From the NCBI GenBank assembly GCA_044432945.1, contig JAWXUD010000021.1:1-31234 (forward strand): DNA of 31,234 nt, written 5' to 3'. This stretch comes from JAWXUD01 sp044432945 (GTDB taxonomy: Bacteria; Cyanobacteriota; Vampirovibrionia; Gastranaerophilales; Gastranaerophilaceae). The position numbers and the translations under genes are program-made. The notes under the pieces were generated by a model. It was not told the origin of the DNA. It saw only the letters and a list, made by a program, of their open reading frames with translations, and did not search any database. Within the stretch, counting starts at the first letter, position 1; each line of letters begins with the position of its first letter. Positions 1-6,467 of this stretch are shown in pieces.

Positions 1-35
1 GGAACAATTTCCGAGCTAATTAAAATCGCCAAAAC

Positions 36-58
36 GCCCAACACATAAGGTGTTCGGC
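36..58. repeat. Short imperfect hairpin
   Basis: Nine-base arms (36-44 and 50-58) pair with one mismatch around a 5-nt loop, and a T-run follows at 68-75. It could end transcription entering from the left edge. The rest of 1-189 shows no gene or clear signal. Confidence 0.3.
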
Positions 59-189
59 TAGTGGTACTTTTTTGTAGGAACAGTACTTTTTAGTCATAGT
101 CATTTTTGACTTACACTTACAATTATCTCCATGTAAAGAGACACACGGTTTGAGAATAGAAGACGGAAAGTTTGAGAAGTTGATGCTGT

Positions 190-747
190 TTAAAACTTAA
201 ATAGTTTAGGGAGTTTAGGGGTTTTTAATAAACTATTTTCTTTCAGCCATTTAAGCTTTTTCAAACCACTTAATTTTTGAATGGTTTCATCCATTTGAAT
301 CCTATTTGAATTAACTATCTTATTTCGTAAACTCATAGTTTTAGGATATAATTTTTCTTCGGTATTCATAAAAGCGTCTCGAGCCTTATCTACTTCAGGT
401 TCAACGAATGCTTTTGAAATAGTAATTGCTGATTTAATTCTATCACACAATGATGAAAATTTTGACTTTAAATTTACTTCTTTTTTATAAATATCTGCGG
501 ATACAGGATTTATAAACGTATTTTCTATATTTTCTATGGAACTATTTAAAGATCTATTTGTCATATTATCTATAATATAATTATGACGAGCATGTGCATC
601 TCTATATGCAATCCTAGAAATAACAACTGGATGCTCAGATGCTTGCGAATAGAATTCTTTTAATTCAGTTGCTGTGGCTTTAATATCTTCATTTCTAGCA
701 TGTGTAAAAGCATTATCTATATGTTGTCTAATTAAATTAATACCCAT
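190..747 (-). CDS. Hypothetical protein, 185 aa
   Basis: I do not recognise this protein. It is mostly helical-looking and rich in Lys, Asn, Ser and Glu, with a basic C-terminal 35 residues containing repeated Leu-Lys/Pro-Lys patterns that end in Lys-Leu-Phe-Lys-Phe. There is no signal peptide, no membrane segment and no catalytic motif I can name. No good Shine-Dalgarno precedes the ATG at 747; the leader there is very AT-rich. The frame is open for 185 codons and nothing better lies on the other strand, so it is probably real. It stands alone on the minus strand, upstream of and divergent from the decayed gene at 855. Confidence 0.6.
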   Translation of the reverse strand: MGINLIRQHIDNAFTHARNEDIKATATELKEFYSQASEHPVVISRIAYRDAHARHNYIIDNMTNRSLNSSIENIENTFINPVSADIYKKEVNLKSKFSSLCDRIKSAITISKAFVEPEVDKARDAFMNTEEKLYPKTMSLRNKIVNSNRIQMDETIQKLSGLKKLKWLKENSLLKTPKLPKLFKF

Positions 748-839
748 AGATATAAGTATAGTAAATACACATTAAATAACAATATAATATTAAGTAATTT
801 GTTTATTTTGTTACAAACCCTATTTTCTTATTTTGTAGC

Positions 840-934
840 TTGGGTGGATTTCACATGATAATTACAGGTAAATACCTTGATTTTAATAAAACCCAACAAC
901 ATAAACAACACACCCATTAACAAAACAATCACAG
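840..934 (+). repeat. 95-bp repeat, copy A (partner at 4360-4453)
   Basis: Aligned by eye, copy A and copy B share about 88% identity (10 substitutions and one 1-base gap over 95 positions). Both contain a conserved GGGTGGA that could serve as a ribosome site, 8-9 nt before an ATG (A) or GTG (B) start. The conserved peptide begins Ile-Ile-Thr-Gly-Lys-Tyr. Similarity stops abruptly after the shared AATCACAG. Confidence 0.8.
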
Positions 935-1147
935 AATCGAACAGTCGAACCCCTCGTCATCAGTGATGTTGAGGGCAAAAAAAATCCCTTTCGGGATAAT
1001 GGGGCGAATGAAGGGACGAGACTCGAAAGACTCACCACGACTGGCTTTGAAGAGATTGAATCAAAAAACCTAAACGACATATTCAAAACTAATATCGATG
1101 TAGGGCTTACCTATTTGTCAAGTATGGGCTTTAACAAAACCACCTAG
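855..1147 (+). pseudogene. Frameshifted small gene of the IITGKY family
   Basis: Reading starts at ATG 855 behind a GGGTGGA ribosome site. Compared with the open copy at 4375, one extra A near 889-892 shifts the frame. A second shift near 935-955 would be needed to enter a 73-codon frame that stays open to TAG at 1145-1147. That last frame has no usable start codon, yet it reads like protein (for example Leu-Val-Ile-Ser-Asp-Val-Glu-Gly-Lys-Lys) and is richer in G and C than its surroundings. I infer a decayed gene. Sequencing error at two sites is the alternative. The product is unknown. Confidence 0.5.
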
Positions 1148-1241
1148 TAAAATTCCCCACAAAACTACAAAAGATCGATTGTAGGAGCAACCGGTGGCGA
1201 CTCGTGAGCTGTTTTACTTGCAGATCTAAAAGCAATGAACA

Positions 1242-1270
1242 TTTACATTGATTAGTGTTTGTAATAGAAT
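1242..1270 (+). promoter_or_regulatory. Sigma-70-type promoter for the DinD-like gene
   Basis: TTTACA at 1242-1247 and TAGAAT at 1265-1270 are separated by exactly 17 bp, about 30 bp upstream of the ATG at 1301. The start is preceded by G-rich ribosome-site sequence (AGGGG and AAAGGG). Confidence 0.6.
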
Positions 1271-1300
1271 AACAACATGGAATAAATAGGGGTAAAGGGT

Positions 1301-2149
1301 ATGGATAACAACGAGATTAAGCTATTTGAACAAAGCAAGATACGTTCACACTATGATGAAGAGCTAGAGAAATGGTTCTTCTCAGTCGTGGATATTATAG
1401 CGATTTTAATCGACAAAGATTATCAGAGTGCACGAAAATATTGGAAAGTACTAAAAGGACGTATTGCAAAAGAGAGTAATGAACAACTGGTAACAAATTG
1501 TTACCAGTTAAAAATGAAAGCTGATGATGGCAAAATGCGTAGTACTGATGTGGCTGACATGGAAACGATATTCCGTATAATCCAATCAGTACCATCAAAG
1601 AAAGCTGAACCTATTAAGCAATGGTTAGCTAAGGTTGGACGTGAACGAGTACAAGAGCTTGCAGATCCTACAACCGCTATCGATAGAGCTAGAGAGACTT
1701 ATAAAAAGCTAGGACATTCTGAAAAGTGGATACACCAAAGAATGACTGGTCAAGAAACCAGAAATAAACTTACTGACTACTGGTCTGACCACGATATCAA
1801 AGAGGGACAAGAGTACGCTATCCTAACTAATATAATTCATCAAGAATGGAGTGGGTTGAGCGTCAAAGAGCATAAGAACTTAAAAGGACTAAACTCACAG
1901 AACCTAAGAGACCATATGAGTGAAGCTGAATTGATTTTTACCGCACTGGCTGAGCTATCTACTCGTCAAATAGCTGAGATAGACAATGCAACTGGCATGA
2001 AAGAGAATAGCAAAGCGGCTAAAGAGGGTGGAAACATTGCTAAAGAAGCCCGTATCAAACTAGAAAACAGAACTGGTTCAAAGGTCGTAACAGATAATAA
2101 TTTCCTATCAACAAGCGAGCAACCTAAACAGATTAAAAACAAAGAATAA
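1301..2149 (+). CDS. Bro-N / DinD-like phage antirepressor-type protein
   Basis: This 282-aa protein resembles the BRO/ANT family and E. coli DNA-damage-inducible protein D (about 274 aa). The Bro-N domain covers roughly residues 5-105: a Trp-Phe-Phe-Ser-Val-Val-Asp-Ile core, a Ser-Ala-Arg-Lys-Tyr-Trp segment, and the family's Leu-Val-Thr-Asn-Cys-x-x-Leu-Lys run followed by a Lys-Met-Arg-Ser-Thr-Asp-Val-Ala-Asp turn. The C-terminal part is helical and charged, as in DinD. Members bind DNA and are common on phages, plasmids and in gut genomes. Its cellular role (antirepression or SOS-linked) cannot be told from sequence. It has its own promoter at 1242-1270. A perfect 25-bp palindrome lies inside the coding region at 1485-1509. 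Confidence 0.85.
   Translation: MDNNEIKLFEQSKIRSHYDEELEKWFFSVVDIIAILIDKDYQSARKYWKVLKGRIAKESNEQLVTNCYQLKMKADDGKMRSTDVADMETIFRIIQSVPSKKAEPIKQWLAKVGRERVQELADPTTAIDRARETYKKLGHSEKWIHQRMTGQETRNKLTDYWSDHDIKEGQEYAILTNIIHQEWSGLSVKEHKNLKGLNSQNLRDHMSEAELIFTALAELSTRQIAEIDNATGMKENSKAAKEGGNIAKEARIKLENRTGSKVVTDNNFLSTSEQPKQIKNKE
1485..1509. repeat. Perfect 12-bp inverted repeat inside the DinD-like gene
   Basis: AACTGGTAACAA and its exact reverse complement are separated by a single A. It encodes part of the conserved Gln-Leu-Val-Thr-Asn-Cys-Tyr-Gln-Leu run, so codon constraint could explain it. It could also be an internal operator or a stable mRNA hairpin. Confidence 0.75.
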
Positions 2150-2307
2150 GTATCTGTAAAGGAATAAAATAAGGTTCTAACATACCTTTTGTATCCTAAA
2201 ACATATTGAATTCAACAGATGTTAGATAAAAAACTTTACACAACTAGCAATTTTTATTTTGTTTATGTTTTTATATTTGTATGTAGGTAAAATATAGGGA
2301 AAATATC

Positions 2308-3126
2308 ATGACTAGTATTTCTAAAATCGACAGTGTAGCAGTTGCAAGACAGAACAATGTTAATAACATTCAAAAACAAAACATAAGCTTTCAAGGTGAT
2401 CCAGTGTCATACGAACAAAAACCTGATAGCTTTGAGTTACAGGGTGAAAAACAAGGAATGTCAACTGGTGCTAAAGTTGGTATTGGTGCGTTAATTGCTT
2501 TAGGCGTTGCAGTCGCAGCTGACTTTGGATTAGCTGGTGGACGGCACGTTAAAAAAATGTTAGGAATGGCGGACAATGTAAAACCTAAATCTAATATTGA
2601 TGATTTTCATATTGAGCAAAAAGTTACAGATAAATTTATGACAAATGTTGAACAAAAATTACAAAAAACATTGAAAGATGTTGATTTAAATAACTTAGAT
2701 AAAAAAGCTATTTCATATGATGGTAAAATAATTATTGATAATAAAGCTGATGTTTTTGATAATCCGCATGTTATAGATGAGGTGAATGGTTGGTTCGAAG
2801 TTGAAAAATTAGGAACTGGTAATTTTAATGTAGCTCATTATAATTTCGATGGAACATGTAGAAGATTATTCGAGTTAACCCCTGATAAAAAATTGGTAAA
2901 TTACAAAACATATTCAAGACGCAATTTTTTAATTTCAAATAAGTTTTCGCAAGCAAAGGATAAATTTAAAGGTGAAGATTTAAAAATTAAAAGATCTATT
3001 GAAAATGCAAATTCAAAACCTCAAAATTCTTCTATTGCCCCTGAGGTATTTGATGACAGCGATACTATTAGACATTCTTCAAGCCATTACGCAAAAAAAC
3101 ACAAAAATGCAAAATATGATTTATAA
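2308..3126 (+). CDS. Membrane-anchored hypothetical protein with ISFQG N-terminus
   Basis: This 272-aa protein has a low-complexity, Asn/Gln-rich N-terminus with Asn-Ile-Ser-Phe-Gln-Gly at residues 25-30. One strongly hydrophobic Gly/Ala/Val segment follows at about 55-77, probably a single membrane span. The rest is a soluble region rich in Lys and Asp with a Trp-Phe-Glu-Val element and a Lys/Ser/His-rich tail ending near His-Ala-Lys. I know no function. Proteins with an ISF(K/Q)G N-terminus before a hydrophobic segment are, from memory, characteristic of Gastranaerophilales genomes. A ribosome site, AGGGA, sits about 8 nt before the ATG. The neighbours are a DinD-like gene in the same direction and a convergent IS110 element. 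Confidence 0.75.
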   Translation: MTSISKIDSVAVARQNNVNNIQKQNISFQGDPVSYEQKPDSFELQGEKQGMSTGAKVGIGALIALGVAVAADFGLAGGRHVKKMLGMADNVKPKSNIDDFHIEQKVTDKFMTNVEQKLQKTLKDVDLNNLDKKAISYDGKIIIDNKADVFDNPHVIDEVNGWFEVEKLGTGNFNVAHYNFDGTCRRLFELTPDKKLVNYKTYSRRNFLISNKFSQAKDKFKGEDLKIKRSIENANSKPQNSSIAPEVFDDSDTIRHSSSHYAKKHKNAKYDL

Positions 3127-3187
3127 TTTTTTTAGTCCGTAAGATATTTCTACTGATTTTTAAGAAATGTTAAGTTTGTTTTTTTTA

Positions 3188-3220
3188 AAACAGGGAAAAT
3201 AATTAAGGTTTTCCCTGTTT
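3188..3220. terminator. Bidirectional hairpin between convergent genes
   Basis: AAACAGGGAAAA (3188-3199) and TTTTCCCTGTTT (3209-3220) pair perfectly over 12 bp around a 9-nt loop. It lies between the ends of the gene at 2308 and the IS110 transposase. Both arms end in A/T runs, so it could work on either strand, although no long T-tract follows. It may also lie inside the 3' end of the IS. Confidence 0.6.
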
Positions 3221-3225
3221 AAAAT

Positions 3226-4170
3226 TCAATCTTTTAATATTTTGTAAACAATATTTACCAATTGCCGAGCTAAACATTTTCTTGCGTGTCGTGGAGTTTT
3301 GCCTTCTGCAATTTTTTTCTCATAGTATTTTTTCGCCTCTGGATCATATCTTTTTTGAGCAATGCTTAGCGTATAAAAACAACTATTTAGAATTCGATTT
3401 CCAGCTTTGTTATTGCGAAACCTTCTTGTTTTTCCACTTGAAAACTCAACTGGTGCAACTCCTGCATAATTAGCAAAACTTTTTGCACTTATTAATCTGC
3501 CTTTTGTTTCTGTATAAATAGTTGCTGCATATATATCGGATATCCCTTTTAATTCAGTTAGTTTTTTTGCTTTTTCTGGAATTAATTTTGAAATCTCTGC
3601 TTCTAAATTCTTGATATTTTCAGTGATTATTGCCAAAGTTTTTCCTTGTGATTGAAGGATTAAATCATCTTTATTTAACAACCAATTGATTGCTTTTTGG
3701 GTATACAAATCATTGAATGGAAGCTTTTCGCCTCTTGTATTGAATAACATTTTAATACTATTTGTGATTTCTGTTCTTTGTTTCACAAATAGTTTTCTTG
3801 TAGTTAAATTTTCTTTTAATTTTGTTGTTTTGAGTGATACTTTTTGCAGATTAGTACTGTCTGCAAAAAGTAAGATAACCTTAGCGTCACCGTAATCATT
3901 CTTAGGACTAGTTGTTGAAATAACACCTCTCCACGTTTTAGTTAAAAGAGGATTTACTTCGTAAACATCCTTACCATTTTTGATAAGAAATGCCGTAAAT
4001 GGTTGTCCAAAACAATAAGCACCTTCTACTGCCCACTTTGCATCAGGCGCCCATTTAAGAGCTTGCTGAAAGCCACTTTGAGTGGTTTTGAATTCTTTGA
4101 ACTTTCCGTCGACGTAGCAAGCAAGCGTGTCTTTGTGAGTGTCAACTCCTACAAATTTTTGTTTGTTCAT
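3226..4170 (-). CDS. IS110-family transposase (DEDD recombinase)
   Basis: This 314-aa transposase has the two-domain IS110 plan. The N-terminal RuvC-like domain shows the acidic set Asp10 (Val-Gly-Val-Asp-Thr-His), Glu49 (Val-Glu-Gly-Ala-Tyr) and Asp92/Asp95 (Lys-Asn-Asp-Tyr-Gly-Asp). The C-terminal Transposase_20 domain has Leu-Lys-Gly-Ile-Ser-Asp near 198, then Tyr-Ala-Gly-Val-Ala-Pro followed by Ser-Ser-Gly-Lys-Thr-Arg near 244-249, where the family's catalytic serine sits. IS110 enzymes insert without terminal inverted repeats, guided by a non-coding bridge RNA. The gene appears intact and full length. Its ATG follows AAGGAG with good spacing. The structured 5' leader on the right is annotated separately. 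Confidence 0.95.
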   Translation of the reverse strand: MNKQKFVGVDTHKDTLACYVDGKFKEFKTTQSGFQQALKWAPDAKWAVEGAYCFGQPFTAFLIKNGKDVYEVNPLLTKTWRGVISTTSPKNDYGDAKVILLFADSTNLQKVSLKTTKLKENLTTRKLFVKQRTEITNSIKMLFNTRGEKLPFNDLYTQKAINWLLNKDDLILQSQGKTLAIITENIKNLEAEISKLIPEKAKKLTELKGISDIYAATIYTETKGRLISAKSFANYAGVAPVEFSSGKTRRFRNNKAGNRILNSCFYTLSIAQKRYDPEAKKYYEKKIAEGKTPRHARKCLARQLVNIVYKILKD

Positions 4171-4184
4171 GTTATACTCCTTTT

Positions 4185-4330
4185 GTTAATGTAAAATTCA
4201 ACAGACAATCCTGCTTCAACTATTGAACAGAAAGTATTTCTTAAGTCTTGTTGAATAAAGCGAAGGGAAGGACAATCTTACAAAAAGTCTTTAAGACTGG
4301 TTGGGTGTAAGTCTCAACCCTTCGTTTTTA
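4185..4330 (-). ncRNA. Candidate IS110 bridge RNA in the transposase leader
   Basis: The segment upstream of the transposase folds into two paired domains. CGAAGGG (4261-4267) pairs with CCCTTCG (4318-4324) and encloses a small AGTCTT/AAGACT hairpin. ATTCAACA (4196-4203) pairs with TGTTGAAT (4249-4256) and encloses a TTCAA/TTGAA hairpin. GACAATC occurs once in each domain. Position, length and a two-loop layout fit the bridge RNAs known from IS110/IS621 left ends. The guide loops and the true RNA ends cannot be assigned from one copy. Confidence 0.4.
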
Positions 4331-4359
4331 TTATTACATGAACCAAGTTACTAAGCAGG

Positions 4360-4453
4360 TTGGGTGGATCTTACGTGATAATTACAGGTAAATACTTTTA
4401 TTTGAATAAACCCAACAAGATAAACAACATACCCATTAATAAAATAATCACAG
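4360..4453 (+). repeat. 94-bp repeat, copy B (partner at 840-934)
   Basis: This copy is about 88% identical to copy A and lacks one A relative to it, which keeps its reading frame open. It begins immediately to the right of the IS110 leader. Confidence 0.8.
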
Positions 4454-4542
4454 TTAAAGCGTTGTTAAACCTAGCAAACAGTAGGCTATATACTAAAAGC
4501 TTTTTTTATCCCTATTTAACACAAAAAACAAACCTGATTTAA
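4375..4542 (+). CDS. Small IITGKY-family protein, 55 aa
   Basis: The frame opens with GTG at 4375, aligned with the ATG of the decayed copy at 855; a TTG at 4360 is a less likely start. GGGTGGA lies 9 nt upstream in both copies. The protein starts Ile-Ile-Thr-Gly-Lys-Tyr-Phe and is Asn/Lys/Ile-rich for about 26 residues. It then diverges completely from copy A, so only the N-terminal part is a shared module. The divergent second half suggests truncation or fusion to unrelated sequence. No function is known and expression is uncertain. Confidence 0.35.
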   Translation: MIITGKYFYLNKPNKINNIPINKIITVKALLNLANSRLYTKSFFYPYLTQKTNLI

Positions 4543-4708
4543 AGGCGGAAGGGTGCTTGAAAAATATTTATTAAATTATATATCATACAAGGTTTTAAAT
4601 TAAGAGATTTAGGTAGTCTCGAAAAAGTGTACATTATCAGGATTCGAAACACAGTGAAAAAAGGTTGATTTTACGTTATGTCATTGGGCTGAATCTAGTC
4701 CCAACAAC

Positions 4709-5305
4709 TTAAGCCACGTTATTGAGACTGTTTGCCCACCTAAAAAAGGTACTTCTACCGATTTTACACATGCACAACACATCAACCATTTTTATAATAC
4801 CTTGATTGTATAGCTCGTACGCTCTAACAAACTCTTTAGACACTTTAACCTTAGGTCGTCCGAACTTAACCCCACGAGATTTAGCCGATACAATCCCTTC
4901 AGCCTGTCTAGTCTTAATAGAAACCCTCTCACGCTCTGACACGTACCCCAAGAGCTGTAAGATAATGTTTGTAATCAGCTGACCAGTTAAGCCGTTTTGA
5001 TTATCCCTTGTATTCAACACAGGCATGTCGAGTACCTGAATATCTACCCCACGCCTTACGAGTGTTTGCCATTCCTCGCAAATCTGAGCGTAGTTTCTGC
5101 CTAACCTATCAATCGAGTGCAGAATAAGCAGATCCCCACTTCTCAATTGAGATTTCAAGGTTTGATACATAGGACGACTGAAATCCTTTCCCGAAGCTTT
5201 TTCAACGACAACCTCATCGACTGTAAAGCCCCTGAGAGCGTCAAGCTGTCTATCCTCTTTCTGTTCTTTACTCGATACTCGAACGTAAGCGAAAACTTTT
5301 CCCAT
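4709..5305 (-). CDS. Small serine recombinase (resolvase/invertase)
   Basis: This 198-aa protein catalyses site-specific DNA cutting and rejoining (resolution or inversion). The N-terminal resolvase domain has the nucleophile Ser11 in Tyr-Val-Arg-Val-Ser-Ser and the Ile-Asp-Arg-Leu-Gly-Arg motif. The E-helix region holds Arg-Glu-Arg, then the Gly-Arg-Pro hinge leads to a C-terminal helix-turn-helix in the last 40 residues. Length and order match Hin/Gin/Tn3-resolvase-type enzymes. I chose the ATG at 5305 because AGAGG lies 7 nt upstream. A TTG at 5311 has its ribosome site too close. The start lies 2 nt past the stop of the upstream gene, so translation is probably coupled. No crossover sites are identified. 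Confidence 0.93.
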   Translation of the reverse strand: MGKVFAYVRVSSKEQKEDRQLDALRGFTVDEVVVEKASGKDFSRPMYQTLKSQLRSGDLLILHSIDRLGRNYAQICEEWQTLVRRGVDIQVLDMPVLNTRDNQNGLTGQLITNIILQLLGYVSERERVSIKTRQAEGIVSAKSRGVKFGRPKVKVSKEFVRAYELYNQGIIKMVDVLCMCKIGRSTFFRWANSLNNVA

Positions 5306-5307
5306 AA

Positions 5308-5499
5308 TCAAACCTCTTTCATCACATCAAACTCGAGTTCTCTAACCTTGTGATTAGCGATCTCGCATAGTGCAAACACAGAATCGAACAAGCGGAAGTT
5401 TTCTTTTGATACATAGTCAACGCAATTCAAAACCTTTTGTAGCCCATACAAAACCCCTGACAGTAGTTTTATTCTATATAATAAGTCATCTAAATTCAT
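5308..5499 (-). CDS. Small hypothetical protein upstream of the resolvase
   Basis: This 63-aa protein starts at ATG 5499, with AGGA 7 nt upstream; a GTG at 5520 would add seven residues without a better ribosome site. It is probably helical, with several Leu, Val and Cys residues, and shows no recognised motif. It ends 2 nt before the resolvase start, so the two form a tight pair. It could be a small accessory or directionality protein of the recombinase, but that is only inferred from position. Confidence 0.6.
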   Translation of the reverse strand: MNLDDLLYRIKLLSGVLYGLQKVLNCVDYVSKENFRLFDSVFALCEIANHKVRELEFDVMKEV

Positions 5500-5556
5500 A
5501 GTTATTCCTTTTTTACCCACCCCTAGCCCGTTTAATCCTATATCTAACTTTTAAAA

Positions 5557-5585
5557 GCTTAGCCCCAAAGGGGGGCAAGCCCCCT
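5557..5585 (-). terminator. G/C-rich hairpin at the end of the 95-aa gene
   Basis: A run of six G plus C (5570-5576) faces G plus five C (5579-5584), and an extra CCCC (5563-5566) gives an alternative fold. It overlaps the stop codon of the 95-aa gene and stands out in an AT-rich region. On the minus strand it is followed by a short AAGCTTTT, so it may attenuate reading into the recombinase pair. Confidence 0.35.
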
Positions 5586-5871
5586 AGCTGATTGAAAACT
5601 TTCTGTAATTAGTTTGTTTAATAAAAGCGTTGTATAGCTCCATGTATTTTTTCTTGAACGCCGTTGTGTTGAAGCTGTTGCGAGCGATGTTTGTGAAACG
5701 TACTGTATAAGCCCCGATTTGTAACTCCTCGATGTTTGCCTCGTCTAGTACTTTTTTTAGAATAGCTTCTTTTTCTTGACGAAGTTCTTTCAATTCGTTT
5801 TCTTTCGCTTCAAGTACTCTGATTGCTTTGATCTCTTCTTCGAGATTGTTTGTGATGATGATTGTTGCCAT
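5584..5871 (-). CDS. Phage/plasmid-type small protein, 95 aa
   Basis: The protein has a charged coiled-coil-like N-terminal half (about residues 10-45, alternating Glu/Lys/Leu). The compact C-terminal half has Ile-Gly-Ala-Tyr-Thr-Val-Arg, then Phe-Asn-Thr-Thr-Ala-Phe-Lys-Lys-Lys-Tyr, and ends Tyr-Arg-Lys-Phe-Ser-Ile-Ser. The pattern 'Phe-x-Thr-x-Ala-Phe-Lys ... Leu-Tyr-x-x-Phe-x-Lys-x-Thr ... Arg-(Arg/Lys)-Phe' is familiar from small phage and mobile-element proteins of unknown function, sometimes placed near Gp157-like proteins. AAGGAG sits 8 nt before the ATG. It is the first gene of the leftward transcript from the palindromic promoter at 5901-5936, with a leader of about 28 nt. Confidence 0.7.
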   Translation of the reverse strand: MATIIITNNLEEEIKAIRVLEAKENELKELRQEKEAILKKVLDEANIEELQIGAYTVRFTNIARNSFNTTAFKKKYMELYNAFIKQTNYRKFSIS

Positions 5872-5900
5872 GTTCCTTACTCCTTTTTGTTTTTGTTTAC

Positions 5901-5936
5901 ATTGACTTTATACATGAAATCATGTATAAAGTCAAT
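5901..5936. promoter_or_regulatory. Symmetric divergent promoter: 36-bp perfect palindrome
   Basis: ATTGACTTTATACATGA and its exact reverse complement are separated by AA. On the plus strand TTGACT (5902-5907), a 17-bp gap and TATAAA (5925-5930) make a near-ideal sigma-70 promoter for the gene at 6023. By symmetry the minus strand has the same promoter (-35 at 5930-5935, -10 at 5907-5912) for the gene at 5871. The two promoters overlap completely, so polymerase should occupy only one direction at a time. The symmetry also suits a dimeric repressor. Confidence 0.8.
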
Positions 5937-6022
5937 ACGTTGTCGTTGTTTTTGTTACATTTGTTTACAATTAGGTTGATTTTGTAGCGTAAATAGTGTA
6001 TTATGTTCATAGAGGTAATAAA

Positions 6023-6268
6023 ATGAATAATGAAGACAAAGCAAAAGAACTAGATATACAAGCAACTGAGGCATTAAAAAGATATGTCAAGTCATTGGTA
6101 GTAGCCAAAGGTTACACGTTAGAAAAATTAGCAAATGAGCTTAATGAGAAGTATTTTACAAAGGAAAGTAAAGCGAACATCTCGAATAAGCTTCAACGTG
6201 GATCGCTAAGGTTTATCGATATGCAAAGAATTTTAGATGTTCTAGGCTATGATATAGTGATCAAATAG
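6023..6268 (+). CDS. DUF6471-like helix-turn-helix protein
   Basis: This 81-aa protein starts at ATG 6023, chosen over GTG 5996 because AGAGG lies 7 nt upstream of the ATG. The body matches the DUF6471/XRE-like pattern: Leu-Lys-Arg-Tyr-Val-Lys-Ser-Leu, then a helix-turn-helix Leu-Glu-Lys-Leu-Ala-Asn-Glu-Leu followed by Ser-Lys-Ala-Asn-Ile-Ser-Asn-Lys-Leu-Gln-Arg-Gly and a final helix ending Leu-Gly-Tyr. It probably binds DNA as a small repressor. It is transcribed rightward from the palindromic promoter at 5901-5936 with a leader of about 86 nt, so repression of its own promoter is a natural guess. Confidence 0.8.
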   Translation: MNNEDKAKELDIQATEALKRYVKSLVVAKGYTLEKLANELNEKYFTKESKANISNKLQRGSLRFIDMQRILDVLGYDIVIK

Positions 6269-6323
6269 GTTGATAGCCAGTTTGCAAAGTAAACGATTTG
6301 ATGTGAACACATATTTTAAGCTG

Positions 6324-6353
6324 AAAACACCTTGATAGAGAGGGTGGTTTTTT
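6324..6353 (+). terminator. Possible Rho-independent terminator
   Basis: AAAACACC pairs with GGTGGTTTT with one bulged G around an 11-nt loop, and the T-run continues to 6353. It lies 55 bp after the DUF6471-like gene. Confidence 0.45.
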
Positions 6354-6432
6354 GTGTGTGCTGATACGGATTAAACACCTCACATATTTTTTCTAGGTTT
6401 TTGAAAAGTTTTCATGAGATCACCTAAAAGGG

Positions 6433-6467
6433 TTGATGAGATTGAAGTTTATGATATGATTTTATTA
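6433..6467 (+). promoter_or_regulatory. Promoter placing the mRNA start at the ATG of the next gene
   Basis: TTGATG (6433-6438), a 16-bp spacer and TATGAT (6455-6460) predict initiation at about 6466-6468, on the ATG at 6467. No Shine-Dalgarno precedes that ATG, so a leaderless mRNA is plausible. An overlapping TATGAT at 6450-6455 is an alternative -10. Confidence 0.45.

Noticed and set aside
36..58. GCCCAAC...GTTCGGC hairpin resembling an integron attC end
   Set aside because: It is only 23 bp, has no internal L/R boxes, and no integron integrase or cassette array is nearby.
883..1086. 67-codon open frame on the minus strand
   Set aside because: Its composition and lack of a ribosome site mark it as the shadow of the decayed plus-strand gene, whose peptide looks more protein-like.
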